From the NCBI GenBank assembly GCA_905183005.1, contig CAJJDO010000004.1, positions 972,499 to 1,036,498 on the forward strand: a stretch of DNA of 64,000 nt, in the 5' to 3' direction. The notes beneath the pieces were generated by a model that saw only the letters and a program-made list of their open reading frames with translations, was not told the DNA's origin and did no database searches. The stretch comes from Paramecium pentaurelia (Eukaryota; Ciliophora; Oligohymenophorea; Peniculida; Parameciidae). The position numbers and the translations under genes were made by a program. Shown piece after piece: positions 52,934 through 64,000 of this stretch. How positions within the stretch are numbered: the stretch's first letter is position 1; every line of letters begins with the position of its first letter.

Positions 52934-54535
52934 ATGAATTCATTAAATCAAAGCTCCCCAAGAAATACAGAAGGAACATCTGATGAATAACAGAACTGTT
53001 GTGAAAATAATATAGCTCAATCATGCTAGCCATTACAAAATTTGAAATCAGGGTTGTAAAACATAAAGGAATATCTATGTGACATGTGGAATCCTCAATA
53101 ATTTAGATTTGTGAAAACATAAATCTTTCTTACATTTACTAAGAATAACATTATCTACATATAAAATGGATAAAATATTAGAATGTATATATTGCATAAA
53201 AAAGCAAATTAGGGATGAAATTGTAGACACTTCTGTGGATCCTGAAATTATGAATAATTTAGATTAAATCTTATATTTTTAATGGTAAGGAAATTATGGT
53301 CAGAATCTTAAGAAGAATGGCAAATGGACTGCTACTTGGCTTGGTGAAAAACTTGAGAGAGTTGGAGGATATTACACAGAGTAAGGCAAAAAGTAAGGCT
53401 TATGGATTGAAATTAAAAAGAATTATTGGAAGTATGTATTTATTATTAATTTTTAATAAAAAGTCGAGGCAAAGTTTATGAAATTGGAGAGTACTGTAAT
53501 GATTAGAGAATTGGTAAATGGATATGGATTTTTCAAGAGAAAGTGATGTATTTTAAGATTAAATATTTAGCGGTGACGGATCATATAATAAAGAGAGTAA
53601 AAAGCACGGGAAATGGATGGAATTGAGCTAAAACTTTTGGGAGTATTTATTTGATTCTATATAGGTTGAGTTAATTAATTTATCATGGTGAATATTAAAA
53701 TGGTAAAAAAGTTGGTATATGGGATATTTATATTTGTGATAATAAAAAATATTAATAGATGTATATGAATATTAAAATATTGTTTTTAACAGTGGTGGTG
53801 GATCATATAAAGAAAATAATTTTGGATGCGAAATTAAAACAGGAAGATGGATTGAGATGAGTGAAGAGTTTAATATGTACTTTAATTGATTTAATTATCT
53901 TAATAGTTTTAATTAAATCATTTTTATCGGAGATTATTAAAATGGTAAAAAAATTGGTAGATGGGATATATAACTAATAGAGTATGATTAATCTGAATGT
54001 ATGTAAGTAAAATATGGTATTTATTTAAACAAGTGGGGGTGGTGTTTATGATCACAAATAAGGATTTAATGGTTTTGAAAATTCAATAAAGAATGGATTG
54101 TGGATTGAGTTGAATGATTGGTTTTCTAGGTAATATAAGGGTTTTTTTATATTTAAAATTAGTTATCGTCAAGTTATTCATAAAGGGATATATTAAGATG
54201 GTTTAAAAATTGGCAGATGGGATATGTTATTTAGGGATAATTTTGATTTTTATTAGATGTATATATGAATAGTCATAAATTAAAAAAAGTGGGGGTGGAG
54301 TTTATGATAAATAGATTGGAGATGATGATGTTTATTTTACAACAAAAACAGGAATGTGGATTGAATTATACGATGAGTTTAATCGGTATGTGTTTTAGAG
54401 ATTTATTTTATAATTAGTTATAATTAAATAATTTATAGAGGAGAATATTAAAATTAAAAAAAAGTTGGTGTGTGGGAAAAAATAGATTTAGATAAAGGAA
54501 GGACAATGTAATATTCAAATAATTATTAGCGATGA
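52934..54535 (+). CDS. MORN-like repeat protein with modular exons
   Basis: Start at 52934 (MNSLNQSSPRNTEGTSDEQQ). A Cys-containing leader is followed by five to six repeats of about 70 residues. Each combines GKWIELSxxF, a MORN-like YHGEYQNGKKVGIWDI unit, and IGGGSY / IGGGVYD. Within each repeat, introns of 22-32 nt recur at the same places: one in an AT/T split codon before GGG, and one just after the FN, FS or FW residue. The protein ends with VGVWEKIDLDKG at TGA 54533-54535. MORN repeats often bind membranes or act as assembly modules. I recall similar repeat proteins as a large Paramecium family (memory, not searched). Confidence 0.8.
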
Positions 54536-54779
54536 AATGAATTACTATTATTGAGAATCATATTAATGTATCAATATTATTATTCTTAACCTTAAATTTA
54601 GAAATAATTTATTTTATAAAGAGTTCAATGTTTTTGTTTGATTCACATGAGATTTTGTATCTTTGTGTTTTCTATTTATGTTTTTAGATATATTCTTTTA
54701 GTATATTTATTTTAGTATTATGAATGGAAACTTTATTTATAATTAAATTTAAGACATTATTATAGAACTATAAATTTTA

Positions 54780-55763
54780 ATAAAGTCTATGATTAGAATA
54801 GAGAACTTGCTATAAAATGTTCTGTTGAAGAACATGATTTTGTTTAATTGGCTTGCTTTAATAAATAATGTAAAGCTAATAGAGTGTACTGCCACGAATG
54901 TTTGAGGTATGGAGATCATATTGCTCATCTACATGATTAACATGATGTAAATACATTAATAGAATTTTTTTGTATTATTTGTAATGAATGTGAAAGCTTA
55001 GTCTAATACTTATGTTTGATGATTAAAATAAGAATTGAGAAACAAATATCAATTATCTCAAGAGAAATTGTTACAATTAAATTTAGATTAATTGAATTAA
55101 GCTTTAAATTAAATGATTAAATATGATGAAATGAGGGGTTATATATAAGAGAATGTAGTGAGAAATTTAGAGTATATGACCATTTAATTAAAAAATGAAA
55201 TCACAGAATTAAAAATATACTAAAATTGATTAAAAATTGAGAAAAAGTAGAAAAAATATTTTAAAAAGGTCATAAGGATTTTTTTAGGATTTAAATTATA
55301 CTTAATTATTTAATCAGATAAATTATATATTATAAAAATGGTATTATAGACTAAAGGTTTCTATTTTTTTCTTAATTAAGGTGAATCATTATATTCAATT
55401 CATATTTATATATTTTAAGAATGTTGAATAAATATGATGAAGCTCTTAAGATTTTAGATTAAGCATTGAATTTAAATCCAAATTATGAGTCAACTATAGC
55501 CAGTAAAGTTGCATAATAATTCGATTTTTAGGAGCCTGTTTATATATAATTACTATTTCTTATTCTGAAGAATCATTTTAAAGATATTAAGAAGCTATTA
55601 ATTATTATGATAAAGCTATTAAATATATGCTAATTATTATTGTGTGAAAAATAAAAAAGATATTAATAATGTTTAATTTAAAGCTGAAAGTGAAAAAAAA
55701 AAAATTCTAAATAAAGACGAAAATAATAAGTAAAAAATATGGTTTACAAAAATGATGAATTGA
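54780..55763 (+). pseudogene. B-box/TPR gene, apparently degenerate
   Basis: A Cys/His cluster, CSVEEHDFVQLACFNKQC then YCHECLRYGDHIAHLHDQHD, looks like a B-box-type zinc finger. After a 19-nt intron the frame reads as coiled coil (QLSQEKLLQLNLDQLNQALN, GYIQENVVRNLEYM). It then meets an in-frame TGA near 55,210 before continuing. One TPR follows (NKYDEALKILDQALNLNPNY), and a second TPR (EAINYYDKAIKY) is in a shifted frame. No start ATG was found upstream of the zinc finger. At least one TGA and two frame changes are unexplained by introns, so I call it a pseudogene or badly sequenced gene. The TPR end is duplicated after 56440. Confidence 0.6.
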
Positions 55764-56438
55764 GCATTTAATTATAAAAATATTAATTATTTCCTATCAC
55801 TTTCTAAATCCTATATCATTAAATATAAATTTAATTTTCTTTTCTTTTATATTTTATTATCAATTTTATGTCATGTTTTATAGCTTCTTAAAGATAAAAT
55901 TTCTGATTGAGATTTAATTAGATATAAAAACTGTCCAAATTCATCCATTAGATAATTGAAATTTTGTTATTATCTTTTTAGTTTCATTTTTACATAAGAT
56001 ATCCTAGGTTGAAAAATATTTACTTTTAATTTTCTTTCTACATTCTATTTTTGGATTACTATTATATGATTCATAATTTATACTAATTTATTGCTTTCTA
56101 TTGTAAATGATTATAATTTTATTACTAGATTAATTAATTATCTTCAAGTTTTAATTTTTGGTTAAATATTAGCTCAGTAGATCATTGATTATTATCTGTT
56201 AGTAATTGAAATATTTGATAACATAAATTAGAATAAAAATATTCTCATAAAAGTATTAGATACCATAAAACTTATAATTTAATCTCTTTTTCATTTCTGA
56301 GTTATAGTACTTTAACTTAAATGCTTGTAATTGTGAAATAGCATTTTCTAAAAATTCACAAAATTAAATTTGTTACTAAAACTTAATGAAGTAAATTTAA
56401 TAGTTTTGAAGCAAAGAAAATAATTAATTATCAAAAGA
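55413..56438. repeat. Direct repeat, copy 1 (1,026 bp)
   Basis: Nearly identical to 56440-57466 over its whole length. The spot comparisons I made show a constant offset of 1,027 until about 57,420, where copy 2 has one extra A. The copies abut except for one N at 56439. Confidence 0.95.
55816..56438 (-). CDS. Unidentified minus-strand coding stretch (copy 1)
   Basis: Protein-like sequence without a recognised family. FLENAISQLQAFKLKYYNSE and ELIFNQKLKLEDNQL are followed by a clean 25-nt intron and KIECRKKIKSKYF. After a 20-nt intron comes WMNLDSFYIQLNLNQKFYLQ, up to TGA 55816. The 5' end runs off the repeat edge, so no start is visible. One frame junction near 56,130 is not explained. It may be the 3' part of a gene interrupted by the assembly join. 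Confidence 0.4.
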
Positions 56439-56439
56439 N
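56439..56439. other. Single N: assembly join
   Basis: The only ambiguous base in the window, placed exactly between the two copies of the 1-kb repeat. Confidence 0.95.
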
Positions 56440-56447
56440 TTTTAAGA

Positions 56448-56790
56448 ATGTTGAATAAATATGATGAAGCTCTTAAGATTTTAGATTAAGCATTGAATTT
56501 AAATCCAAATTATGAGTCAACTATAGCCAGTAAAGTTGCATAATAATTCGATTTTTAGGAGCCTGTTTATATATAATTACTATTTCTTATTCTGAAGAAT
56601 CATTTTAAAGATATTAAGAAGCTATTAATTATTATGATAAAGCTATTAAATATATGCTAATTATTATTGTGTGAAAAATAAAAAAGATATTAATAATGTT
56701 TAATTTAAAGCTGAAAGTGAAAAAAAAAAAATTCTAAATAAAGACGAAAATAATAAGTAAAAAATATGGTTTACAAAAATGATGAATTGA
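56448..56790 (+). pseudogene. Duplicate of the TPR fragment
   Basis: The same TPR pieces as at 55421-55763, including the same frame change. It lacks the B-box part, so it cannot be a complete gene. Probably an assembly echo. Confidence 0.7.
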
Positions 56791-56842
56791 GCATTTAATT
56801 ATAAAAATATTAATTATTTCCTATCACTTTCTAAATCCTATA

Positions 56843-57466
56843 TCATTAAATATAAATTTAATTTTCTTTTCTTTTATATTTTATTATCAATTTTATGTCA
56901 TGTTTTATAGCTTCTTAAAGATAAAATTTCTGATTGAGATTTAATTAGATATAAAAACTGTCCAAATTCATCCATTAGATAATTGAAATTTTGTTATTAT
57001 CTTTTTAGTTTCATTTTTACATAAGATATCCTAGGTTGAAAAATATTTACTTTTAATTTTCTTTCTACATTCTATTTTTGGATTACTATTATATGATTCA
57101 TAATTTATACTAATTTATTGCTTTCTATTGTAAATGATTATAATTTTATTACTAGATTAATTAATTATCTTCAAGTTTTAATTTTTGGTTAAATATTAGC
57201 TCAGTAGATCATTGATTATTATCTGTTAGTAATTGAAATATTTGATAACATAAATTAGAATAAAAATATTCTCATAAAAGTATTAGATACCATAAAACTT
57301 ATAATTTAATCTCTTTTTCATTTCTGAGTTATAGTACTTTAACTTAAATGCTTGTAATTGTGAAATAGCATTTTCTAAAAATTCACAAAATTAAATTTGT
57401 TACTAAAACTTAATGAAGTAAATTTAATAGTTTTGAAGCAAAGAAAATAATTAATTATCAAAAGAA
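56843..57466 (-). CDS. Unidentified minus-strand coding stretch (copy 2)
   Basis: Repeats the stretch at 55816-56438. The extra A near its 5' end changes the frame, so the two copies cannot both encode the same N-terminus. Whichever base count is right, the true gene would continue into 57.47 kb and beyond, where no convincing upstream exon was found. Confidence 0.35.
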
Positions 57467-57529
57467 AGTGATTTAAGGAAATTTGGTTTGAGAAGGTAAT
57501 GTTTAAAACAATAAAATAAACCAAATCGT

Positions 57530-58927
57530 TGATTGGAAATGGCGATAACAAATATAAAAATGATTTACTGAATAAATTTAATAGAAGATTTACGACCTAT
57601 GATATTTTGATTCATGAAATCGTGTTCAAGAAAATATGTAATTATCATTCAGAAGAGGAACATTTAAAACAAAAGTTTACTTCAGTTGAAAGCCATTAAA
57701 TTAAAAACTGTCAATTAAGAAAATGAATTAGAAAGATATTACAGAATATTCTTTATCTTAAATGGTAGCTTAATTTAGCTCTTATGAATATTTTGATACA
57801 TTTTATAGATTAAAATAAGAGTGAAAGAAAACAATCCATTTCTTTCTATTAGATTTATGTAGGAGAAATGACTAAATATAGTACTTGCTTCAGAATTTAG
57901 AAAAAGGATTTGAATTATATTAGTAATTGTTTATCAATGATGAGCTACTTAAGATTAAATCATGATGATACAAATACTTTGTAATTTTATTTTGAGTATA
58001 AGGTTATGTTAAGTTTAGTAATTGATGATATTTCTTCAATATTAACCCCTTGCTTGAACAGTATTAAATAATATTTAACAATGATTGAAACATCATAACC
58101 ATTTTGGTAAGACTAATTCATTTAAAGAAGAGCTAATATTAAATATAAAAATATAATAAAAGTTTATTAACAAAATAAATATTGGAATATTCATTTAATG
58201 GTTTCAAAATAATATTATCATAGAATGAAAGTTAATGGAATAAAAGTATTTCAGACATAATTAAAATGATCACTATTATCAATTGATTAATATATTGATT
58301 ATTTAGAAAAAATGATCTTGTAAGATTAGAGTATTAAATAATTAATGATCCTGCCTGATTTGTAAAACATTTAAGTAAACTCCAATTATTAATAAATTAA
58401 GATTGGATATTAAATTTTCTATAAAATGCAACTTGAAATTTATACTCATAGTACCTAATTAGATTAAGAATTTTAGTTGATAAAACTAATGTTGGTAATA
58501 AAAGTAATTTGAAATATAATAAAGAATCCAAAAATGAAAGTGAAATAAACTGGAACTATAATTAGTTGATTAAAAAGAGAATATTAAGAAATAATAAAAT
58601 ACAATTATTAAATAAGGACTTAAAGATTTTATTAAACCATTGACAGGATTAAGTATATCGGTGTTATTACTTGCTATTACTTGCTATTACTAATAAAAAA
58701 TTATTTTAACTGATTCAAAAATATCTAATAGAATATTAAGTATAAACTTCTTTATAGCCATCATTTGAATTGATCCTGTAGTACGATCTAGATTATTAGG
58801 ATAGGGGCATTAACCTTTAGTCAATAATTTATTGAATAAATAAGATCAAATATTAACTAATCATCATAATAGTAGAAAGAAGATATTAAATATTAGAAAG
58901 AGACGATCAAATTCAATAGAAAAATGA
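57530..58927 (+). pseudogene. Unidentified gene, interrupted
   Basis: Coding-like plus-strand sequence over 1.4 kb, not recognised. It starts with GNGDNKYKNDLLNKFNRRFT, changes frame near 57,700, and continues as YVGEMTKYSTCFRIQKKDLN and IDDISSILTPCLNSIKQYL. It meets an in-frame TGA near 58,266, then stays in the same frame (SIDQYIDYLEKMILQDQ). A later part has a hydrophobic segment (PLTGLSISVLLLAITCYY), another in-frame TGA near 58,770, then a basic tail to TGA 58925. No start is certain. Relic of a membrane or signalling protein, or a gene with sequence errors. Confidence 0.5.
58671..58690. repeat. 10-bp tandem duplication
   Basis: ttgctattac occurs twice in a row, within the hydrophobic-segment coding part of the interrupted gene. 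Confidence 0.8.
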
Positions 58928-59476
58928 TAGGTAATTTATAAGCTAGAAGGAATGGATTCATTATTTCAATTTGGTAAAACTCAGTTCTTTTGTATATTCT
59001 GGTGTTCTCATTATTAGGTTAATATATTGCCTTGGTTTCTGATAATCTAAATTCAAAGCTGAACTTAAAAGCATTAAATAAAATCAAATTTAAAGTAAAA
59101 TGTTTAATTAAAAAAAGAGCTAATTTTATAATTTAATTAATTTATATTTAGTAATAAATATAATTTATTGTCACCTCTGATGAAATGTTAAAGCAAATAT
59201 TTAGTAAAGATTGAATCAAGTAAAAATATTAAATCAATTTCTTAATTCTATTCATAGTATATTATAATATTTTTTGGCTTCAATTTAGATTTTTATCAAT
59301 TCAATTAAGGGCAAATAAATTCTTATCAAATTTGAAATGAGTCTAGTTACTTTGAGTAAATACTATTATTTTATCTATAAAAAATGAATTAATAAATAAA
59401 AGTTATAAAATTAAATCATTATTCTTGTTTATCCTTCCATTTCAATAATTTTTATTTTATTAATACAATTACTTTC

Positions 59477-59743
59477 ATGTTTACTTTTAATCAAATTATT
59501 TTTTATGATATTAGAAATTTTGTAAATAAGGATGACTCTTTCTATACATTAATAAATTATGTCTCTCAATATCCATTACTATACATATTAAAGTTATTTA
59601 TACCAAATCTCTCTCTGTCTAATTTGGGTGAAAACAAAAATTATATTGTTTTAACGATTTATTCTAATTTATGTGAATATAAAGAACAAATGCATTCATA
59701 TCTTATTAATTCTAAATATTAAATTGATTTAAATAATCTTTGA
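59477..59743 (+). CDS. Short open frame upstream of the propeller gene
   Basis: 88 residues from MFTFNQIIFYDIRNFVNKDD to TGA 59741-59743, with good protein-like composition (YPLLYILKLFIPNLSLSN). The next gene continues in the same reading frame only 15 bp after the stop. This may therefore be its true N-terminal half cut off by a single TGA. Confidence 0.4.
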
Positions 59744-59758
59744 AGTTTATTATAATTG

Positions 59759-60781
59759 ATGATCAATTTTCTTCATAAATTAATGTCTCCCTTTTAATGG
59801 AAATAACAAAAAGAATTAGTTAATTAGGATCATAATGAACTAATATTGAATTATTAATAAATATGCATAATTAATGAGACAAATTCGTAAAAATGGTTGA
59901 ATTCAACTTTTAATAGAACATCTAATCTATTATTATTGTCAACTGATACCTAAATTAAAGTTTTTTAGTTTCAGAATGCTCATCTAAAATAAATTTTAAC
60001 TCTTTATGGAAAGAAAATAGGAGCACTATATAGTATGAAGATGTAAGATTAATTCATTTTTATGAATTAAAATAAGAGATGTATATCATCATTTGTAGGA
60101 ATGAATAATTATAAGATATTAACTATAGAAAATAGTTTTCAACGTGGTAGATTCCAATAATTTCTTATGAATAAAAATGAAGATTTATTAATAGAGTATG
60201 GAGATGATATTTTAATCTTTCAAAAATAAAACTCAACTTGGAAATTTATTTGGTATAAAAAATTCTATTCATATTGCTCAAGTGTACAAATATTAGAATA
60301 TAGAAATACATTAATTTGTAAAACTGATTTCTGGAAAGATGGAGATGGTCTACTATCTATTTATTAAAAAAAATAAAATGAGATTCAAGACACATGGGAG
60401 TAGATACAATAAATTTCAATAATGATGCTTAATTCAATTTGTTGTATTAGCGAGCATAAAATTATTATTATTACAGATCCAAAAAGGAATCTAAAGTCTT
60501 ATAAATTCAATATAAATAATAATTAATTCGAGAATGATTGTGAAAATACTAAAATCTAACATATAACTTTTAGATAAAATGATATTATGATTGATTTTAA
60601 TGAAATTTAATCTATTGTTGGAATAGAAGAGAATAAATATTTTATTTCTGCATATTTTCCTGGTAATCCAGTTGGTTGCTTTTCAAAAAAATTTAGCATA
60701 AGTAATTATGGAGAATATATCATTATTCACAGTCCAAAATAATGTGAAATAAGATAATTATAATTGAATAATGTTAACTGA
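59759..60781 (+). CDS. WD40/beta-propeller-like protein
   Basis: 340 codons without TGA from ATG 59759 (an alternative is ATG 59784, MSPFQWKQQKELVNQDHNEL) to TGA 60779-60781. LLLLSTDTQIKVFQF is a WD40-type blade strand, where the usual form is LLSGSxDxTIKVWD. Further blade-like strands are LLIEYGDDILIFQKQNSTW and YFISAYFPGNPVGCFSKKF. NSQKWLNSTFN precedes the first clear blade. The repeats are degenerate, so blade number is uncertain. Likely a protein-interaction scaffold. Confidence 0.6.
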
Positions 60782-61083
60782 TATTAAAAGACAATTAATA
60801 TTTTGTTAATTTTATATATATAATATTCTATTTGTTATTATTAATAATAATAAAACTATCTAATCAGAAGATTTTAAATGAAATAAGAGGCCCATTTAAA
60901 ATAAAATAAGAAAGTGTTGATTGAATGAGGACAAATACAAAATAAGTTCAGGATTGAACATTTAATGAATAAATTCACTGGATCGTAAATAAATAACACA
61001 ATTACTAGATTTTATCATATAATCAATCTTTCCAAATATTATTTTGTAAGATGATTCTCATTATCATAATTTCTTGAGTATCA
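60782..61083. other. Intergenic, no gene seen
   Basis: About 300 bp of AT-rich DNA between convergent genes. Confidence 0.5.
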
Positions 61084-62783
61084 ATTTAAAGAAATCTCTA
61101 ATAAAGTTTCCATCATTAGTTAGGAAATTTAGAATTCTAGTAATATCTAACTCTTATATTATATCATAACTTAAATTAATGAATGCTGATATTTTGGTTC
61201 ACATTTTTCTTTGAATTATTCATATCATCATCTGTAGAAATAATATTAATTTGGATTTAATTGAAATTGAATTATCTATTTAGATATTTGAAAATAATTT
61301 ATTGAATTACATAATAATCTTGTTATTAGAAAAAGCTTAACTTCTTTATGAGATAATATTGAAAAATATTATGGAATTAATTTTCGAATTAAGCTTTTTT
61401 TTTGAAGTATATTTTTATAATCTCTTATAAATATATGAATTAATTAATAACCTTAAATAAAAACAGTTTTTTTTGATCTTAAATAATTGGATTAATTTAT
61501 TCAAAGAGATTGATTAATTCTTAGATTATATTTATTAATATATATATAATGAATTAATTGTATTTATAAATACTATTTCAAATTAAATCATTTATCAGCA
61601 TCAGAAATTAGAGTCTGATAAAATCATCAATTAAATCATTTATGATTGGAATTGCAGTATTAATTACTAAATAATTTTGAAAATCTTTAGTATTACTATT
61701 ATATATTTGTTTGGAATTTTCAAAATATTTAAAAATTTTAGATTTCATTATTTATTCAATTGTGTTTTTTATTAAAGACTATTCCATTTAAAATTTAAAA
61801 TAAGGTTCAAATTTTACTTTCTAATAACCAACAATCAAAGTGTTAATATTTTCAGAAGCAACTTCTTATAATTATTACTGTTTCTATTCGTAATTTTATA
61901 ATAATGTTTAATATTATTTTTATTCCTAAATCTCATTGAAATCTCTGCTTTACCAATTCTTCAAGTTTTATCTCATTTCACTAATTTTTTCAAACAAAAA
62001 TAGATCTAAAAGTAAAGGATTTTTATCATATTTTGTAATCAAAAATTATAATTTATCCTTAATTTTACCTTGTTAATGTTATCTCTTTGAGTAGTACTTT
62101 AATTTATCATCAAATTAAATTGTTTATTATATATGGTTAAATTAATTATTTTTAAGCAACTAATAAATTGTATTAATAGTTTCTTATAAATTTTACTTTT
62201 AGCATGATTTAAGAATAACATTATAAATCTTATTTATAATCTCATTTTTTGAGCTGCCATTTTTATTACAAAAAATGTTTTCAGTTTTAAAAGTGTTGAT
62301 TATGTTTGAAATAATGTTGTGTATATTTTCGGAGTCAGCACATTCCTATTTTGGTAAATTTTCATGAAATATATTTTTATATCCTGTAAAAGCAATATCA
62401 TACTTAATTGGTTTATATAAAATAGTGAGATATTGATTATTTTCTAATTTCAACCAAATACGATCTAAACTTAAATATAAGTGTTCTATTTTTTTCAAAT
62501 GCATGACCTTCACTTTCTCTAATAAATTAATAAAAAGCTATAGTAACTATCCTAAATGAAATCTTATAAACCCAATTTTCTAAAAATAAAACTTAACAAT
62601 TACTATTAATTCTATTAAATCGCTTAACAGTATACAATTTTTTCTATTTATTTTGTATTCAATAACTTTCTCATCTTCATAAAATTCGATCTCACCAATT
62701 GAATCATATGCAAGTATTTCTTTTAATTGTTACAAGTCCTAATAAGAATAATATTAGTAAGAGTAATACTGCAATCCTAACAT
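61084..62783 (-). pseudogene. Pseudokinase-like helical protein, interrupted
   Basis: From ATG 62783 (MLGLQYYSYQYYSYQ). EILAYDSIGEIEFYEDEKVI leads to LLQLFINLLEKVKVMHLKKI, then LSLDRIWLKLENNQYLTI. That is the order of a kinase alpha-E helix and catalytic loop, but the HRD residues are replaced (EHLYLSLDR). KPIKYD stands near where DFG should be. A long Gln-rich helical C-terminus follows. An in-frame TGA occurs at 61578, after which the same frame continues for 150 protein-like codons (LINIIQELINLFEQINPII) to 61164. A +1 shift then leads on to TGA 61084. Kinase kinship is tentative. Confidence 0.5.
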
Positions 62784-63359
62784 TAATAATAAATGCAATT
62801 TTTTAATAATATTAATCAATTTTTGTAAGTTTTTCTGACTATATATATTAAGAAAAAGCAGCATTCAGGATGCTCTATTTTCAAAAACTTGAATAAAAAT
62901 ACAGCAACTTTGATTTTATCAAAATTTTTTCACAAAAGATTACTTATATACTAAAATGAATATTAATGATATCTATATATATAAGCAAAGTATAATTTTA
63001 TAAAGAATTATGGGAACTAATTAAGAGCAATCATTTTCTCATTTTAATAATAAACAAGTGGATTGATTTGTATAACAAAGAACATTAAATTGTTGTGTAT
63101 TTAATGTCTAATTCTCCTTTAATTATCAAAATTAAGAATGCTTCTTGAAATGGATAAATTTAATAATAATGTTAAATGAGAAGAGGAATTATTTTTAATA
63201 GAAATTAAAAAAAAATAAGGGGAATCTATAACAAAACTTATTAAGTACTATCAAAATACAAAGCCGACTGTCTTTATATAGTTAATATGCATAACTGTAA
63301 TAAGATTCAATAAAAATAGGGAATATAAATTGAGAGTTATTAGAATTTTATAAATAAAT
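62784..63359. other. Mostly non-coding
   Basis: AT-rich. The pseudokinase frame stays open upstream of 62783 to about 62,935 (HPECCFFLIYIVRKN) but without an ATG. Confidence 0.4.
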
Positions 63360-63530
63360 TACTTTTAAATAAGAATTATTATTTTGGATGCTTTATAGTA
63401 AAAAATAAATTTAAATCTACTATTTATTATTAAGTGACAAATCTATCTGGAACACTTTTATTATCTTTCTATTTTTTGACTGCTATATATTGTTGATTGT
63501 AATCAATAATTTTTGTGACAGTAAAAAATA
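63360..63530 (-). pseudogene. Kinase N-lobe-like fragment
   Basis: VTKIIDYNQQYIAVKKQKDN resembles a kinase beta-2/beta-3 pair with the ATP Lys, and TIKHPKQQ some 30 residues on resembles the HPNI motif. It lies on the same strand upstream of the pseudokinase-like gene and could be its detached N-lobe. Not connected by an intact frame. Confidence 0.3.
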
Positions 63531-64000
63531 ATGTATTAGATTATCTCTATATATAGAATCTTTTCTTTATATAATTTTAACATCTTCTCATCCTTATAAT
63601 ATTGAAGTATGAGTTTGTTCTAATTGGATTATTATTTTCATCACTTTAAACTCACTCATTTATAATAAATCACTTTAAAAAAATTTGACAATTGTATTGT
63701 TCAATTCTTTATCTTAAATAGAAAATATCTGATTACCCTTTTCCTCAAAATTCCTTTTACAGAAATATCACCATATAATATATTATTTCAGTTTTTTAAT
63801 TCGAACATCATCGTAAATATATTTTAGATATATAATTATGAACAATTTTAGGGGTTTTAGTCTAATAGAATTATATATAAATAGTTTTCTTATAAAATAA
63901 TAGTTTGATAGAATTTATTTTTAAATAGAACACTTATATAGGTTTTATTATCAAACCATATTAAGTTTATAATATAAATTCAAAATAATTCTATAATTGC
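63531..64000. other. Right end, no intact gene seen
   Basis: AT-rich DNA with short minus-strand open pieces only. No telomeric repeat at the window edge. Confidence 0.4.

Larger units (their letters stand above)
56440..57466. repeat. Direct repeat, copy 2 (1,027 bp)
   Basis: Second copy of the 1-kb unit. Relative to copy 1 it has one additional A at about 57,419-57,424 (gtaaaattt versus gtaaattt). It carries copy 2 of the TPR fragment (56448-56790, plus strand) and of the unidentified minus-strand stretch. Confidence 0.95.

Noticed and set aside
53296..53481. Standard-code frame MVRILRRMANGLL...
   Set aside because: It is an out-of-frame reading of the MORN-like repeat gene, whose own frame gives GKW...GYY repeat signatures.
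58671..58690. Tandem 10-mers as a CRISPR or satellite array
   Set aside because: Only two copies, inside coding-like sequence.
61578..61580. TGA read as Trp by reassignment
   Set aside because: TGA clearly ends the intact genes in this window (Rab ...CC, APC11, cullin, HSF), so a general sense meaning is excluded.

Overview
The window reads as macronuclear DNA of a Paramecium-type ciliate. It is very AT-rich and gene-dense. Real genes are open only if TAA and TAG are read as Gln, with TGA as the sole stop. Genes are broken by introns of about 20-32 nt (GTA...AG), and neighbours are often only 25-150 bp apart. The genus is an inference from these traits; no search was run. All gene models below were made by hand-translating with TAA/TAG=Gln and joining across such introns.

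Layout. 1-9983 (-): C-terminally truncated HYDIN, the ciliary central-pair protein. 10.0-12.5 kb (-): an MFS sugar-type transporter and a small heat-shock factor. 12.7-14.0 kb (-): a signal peptide/EGF/membrane-anchored RING-H2 protein. 14.1-24.0 kb: three hybrid histidine kinases, interrupted by a small hypothetical gene and a Rab GTPase. 24.1-28.3 kb: a small hypothetical gene and a large coiled-coil protein. 28.5-32.2 kb (-): a ULK/ATG1-like kinase and a PP4 regulatory subunit 3 (SMEK). 32.5-37.2 kb: two hypothetical proteins and a TGS1-like protein that appears to have lost its methyltransferase catalytic motif. 37.4-40.4 kb: an APC11/Rbx-type RING, a CobW/ZNG1 GTPase, an N-terminally acylated AGC kinase and a small divergent gene. 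40.4-42.0 kb: no gene seen. 42.0-46.4 kb: a PH-domain CaMK-like kinase (+) facing a cullin (-). 46.9-51.9 kb (-): a coiled-coil gene, then a TPR array that is in one frame with a tandem double pseudokinase. 52.9-54.5 kb (+): a MORN-like repeat protein built from intron-flanked modules.

From about 54.7 kb to the right end the character changes. Coding-looking stretches persist (B-box/TPR, an unidentified gene, a beta-propeller protein, a pseudokinase), but they carry in-frame TGA codons and frameshifts. A 1,026-bp stretch is repeated almost perfectly on both sides of a single N at 56439, which is most simply an unmerged contig overlap.

Functional themes are two-component and Ser/Thr kinase signalling, ubiquitin ligase parts (APC11-like RING, cullin, RING-H2), and several proteins that look like catalytically dead members of enzyme families. 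No tRNA, rRNA, CRISPR array, telomere repeat or complete transposon was recognised.
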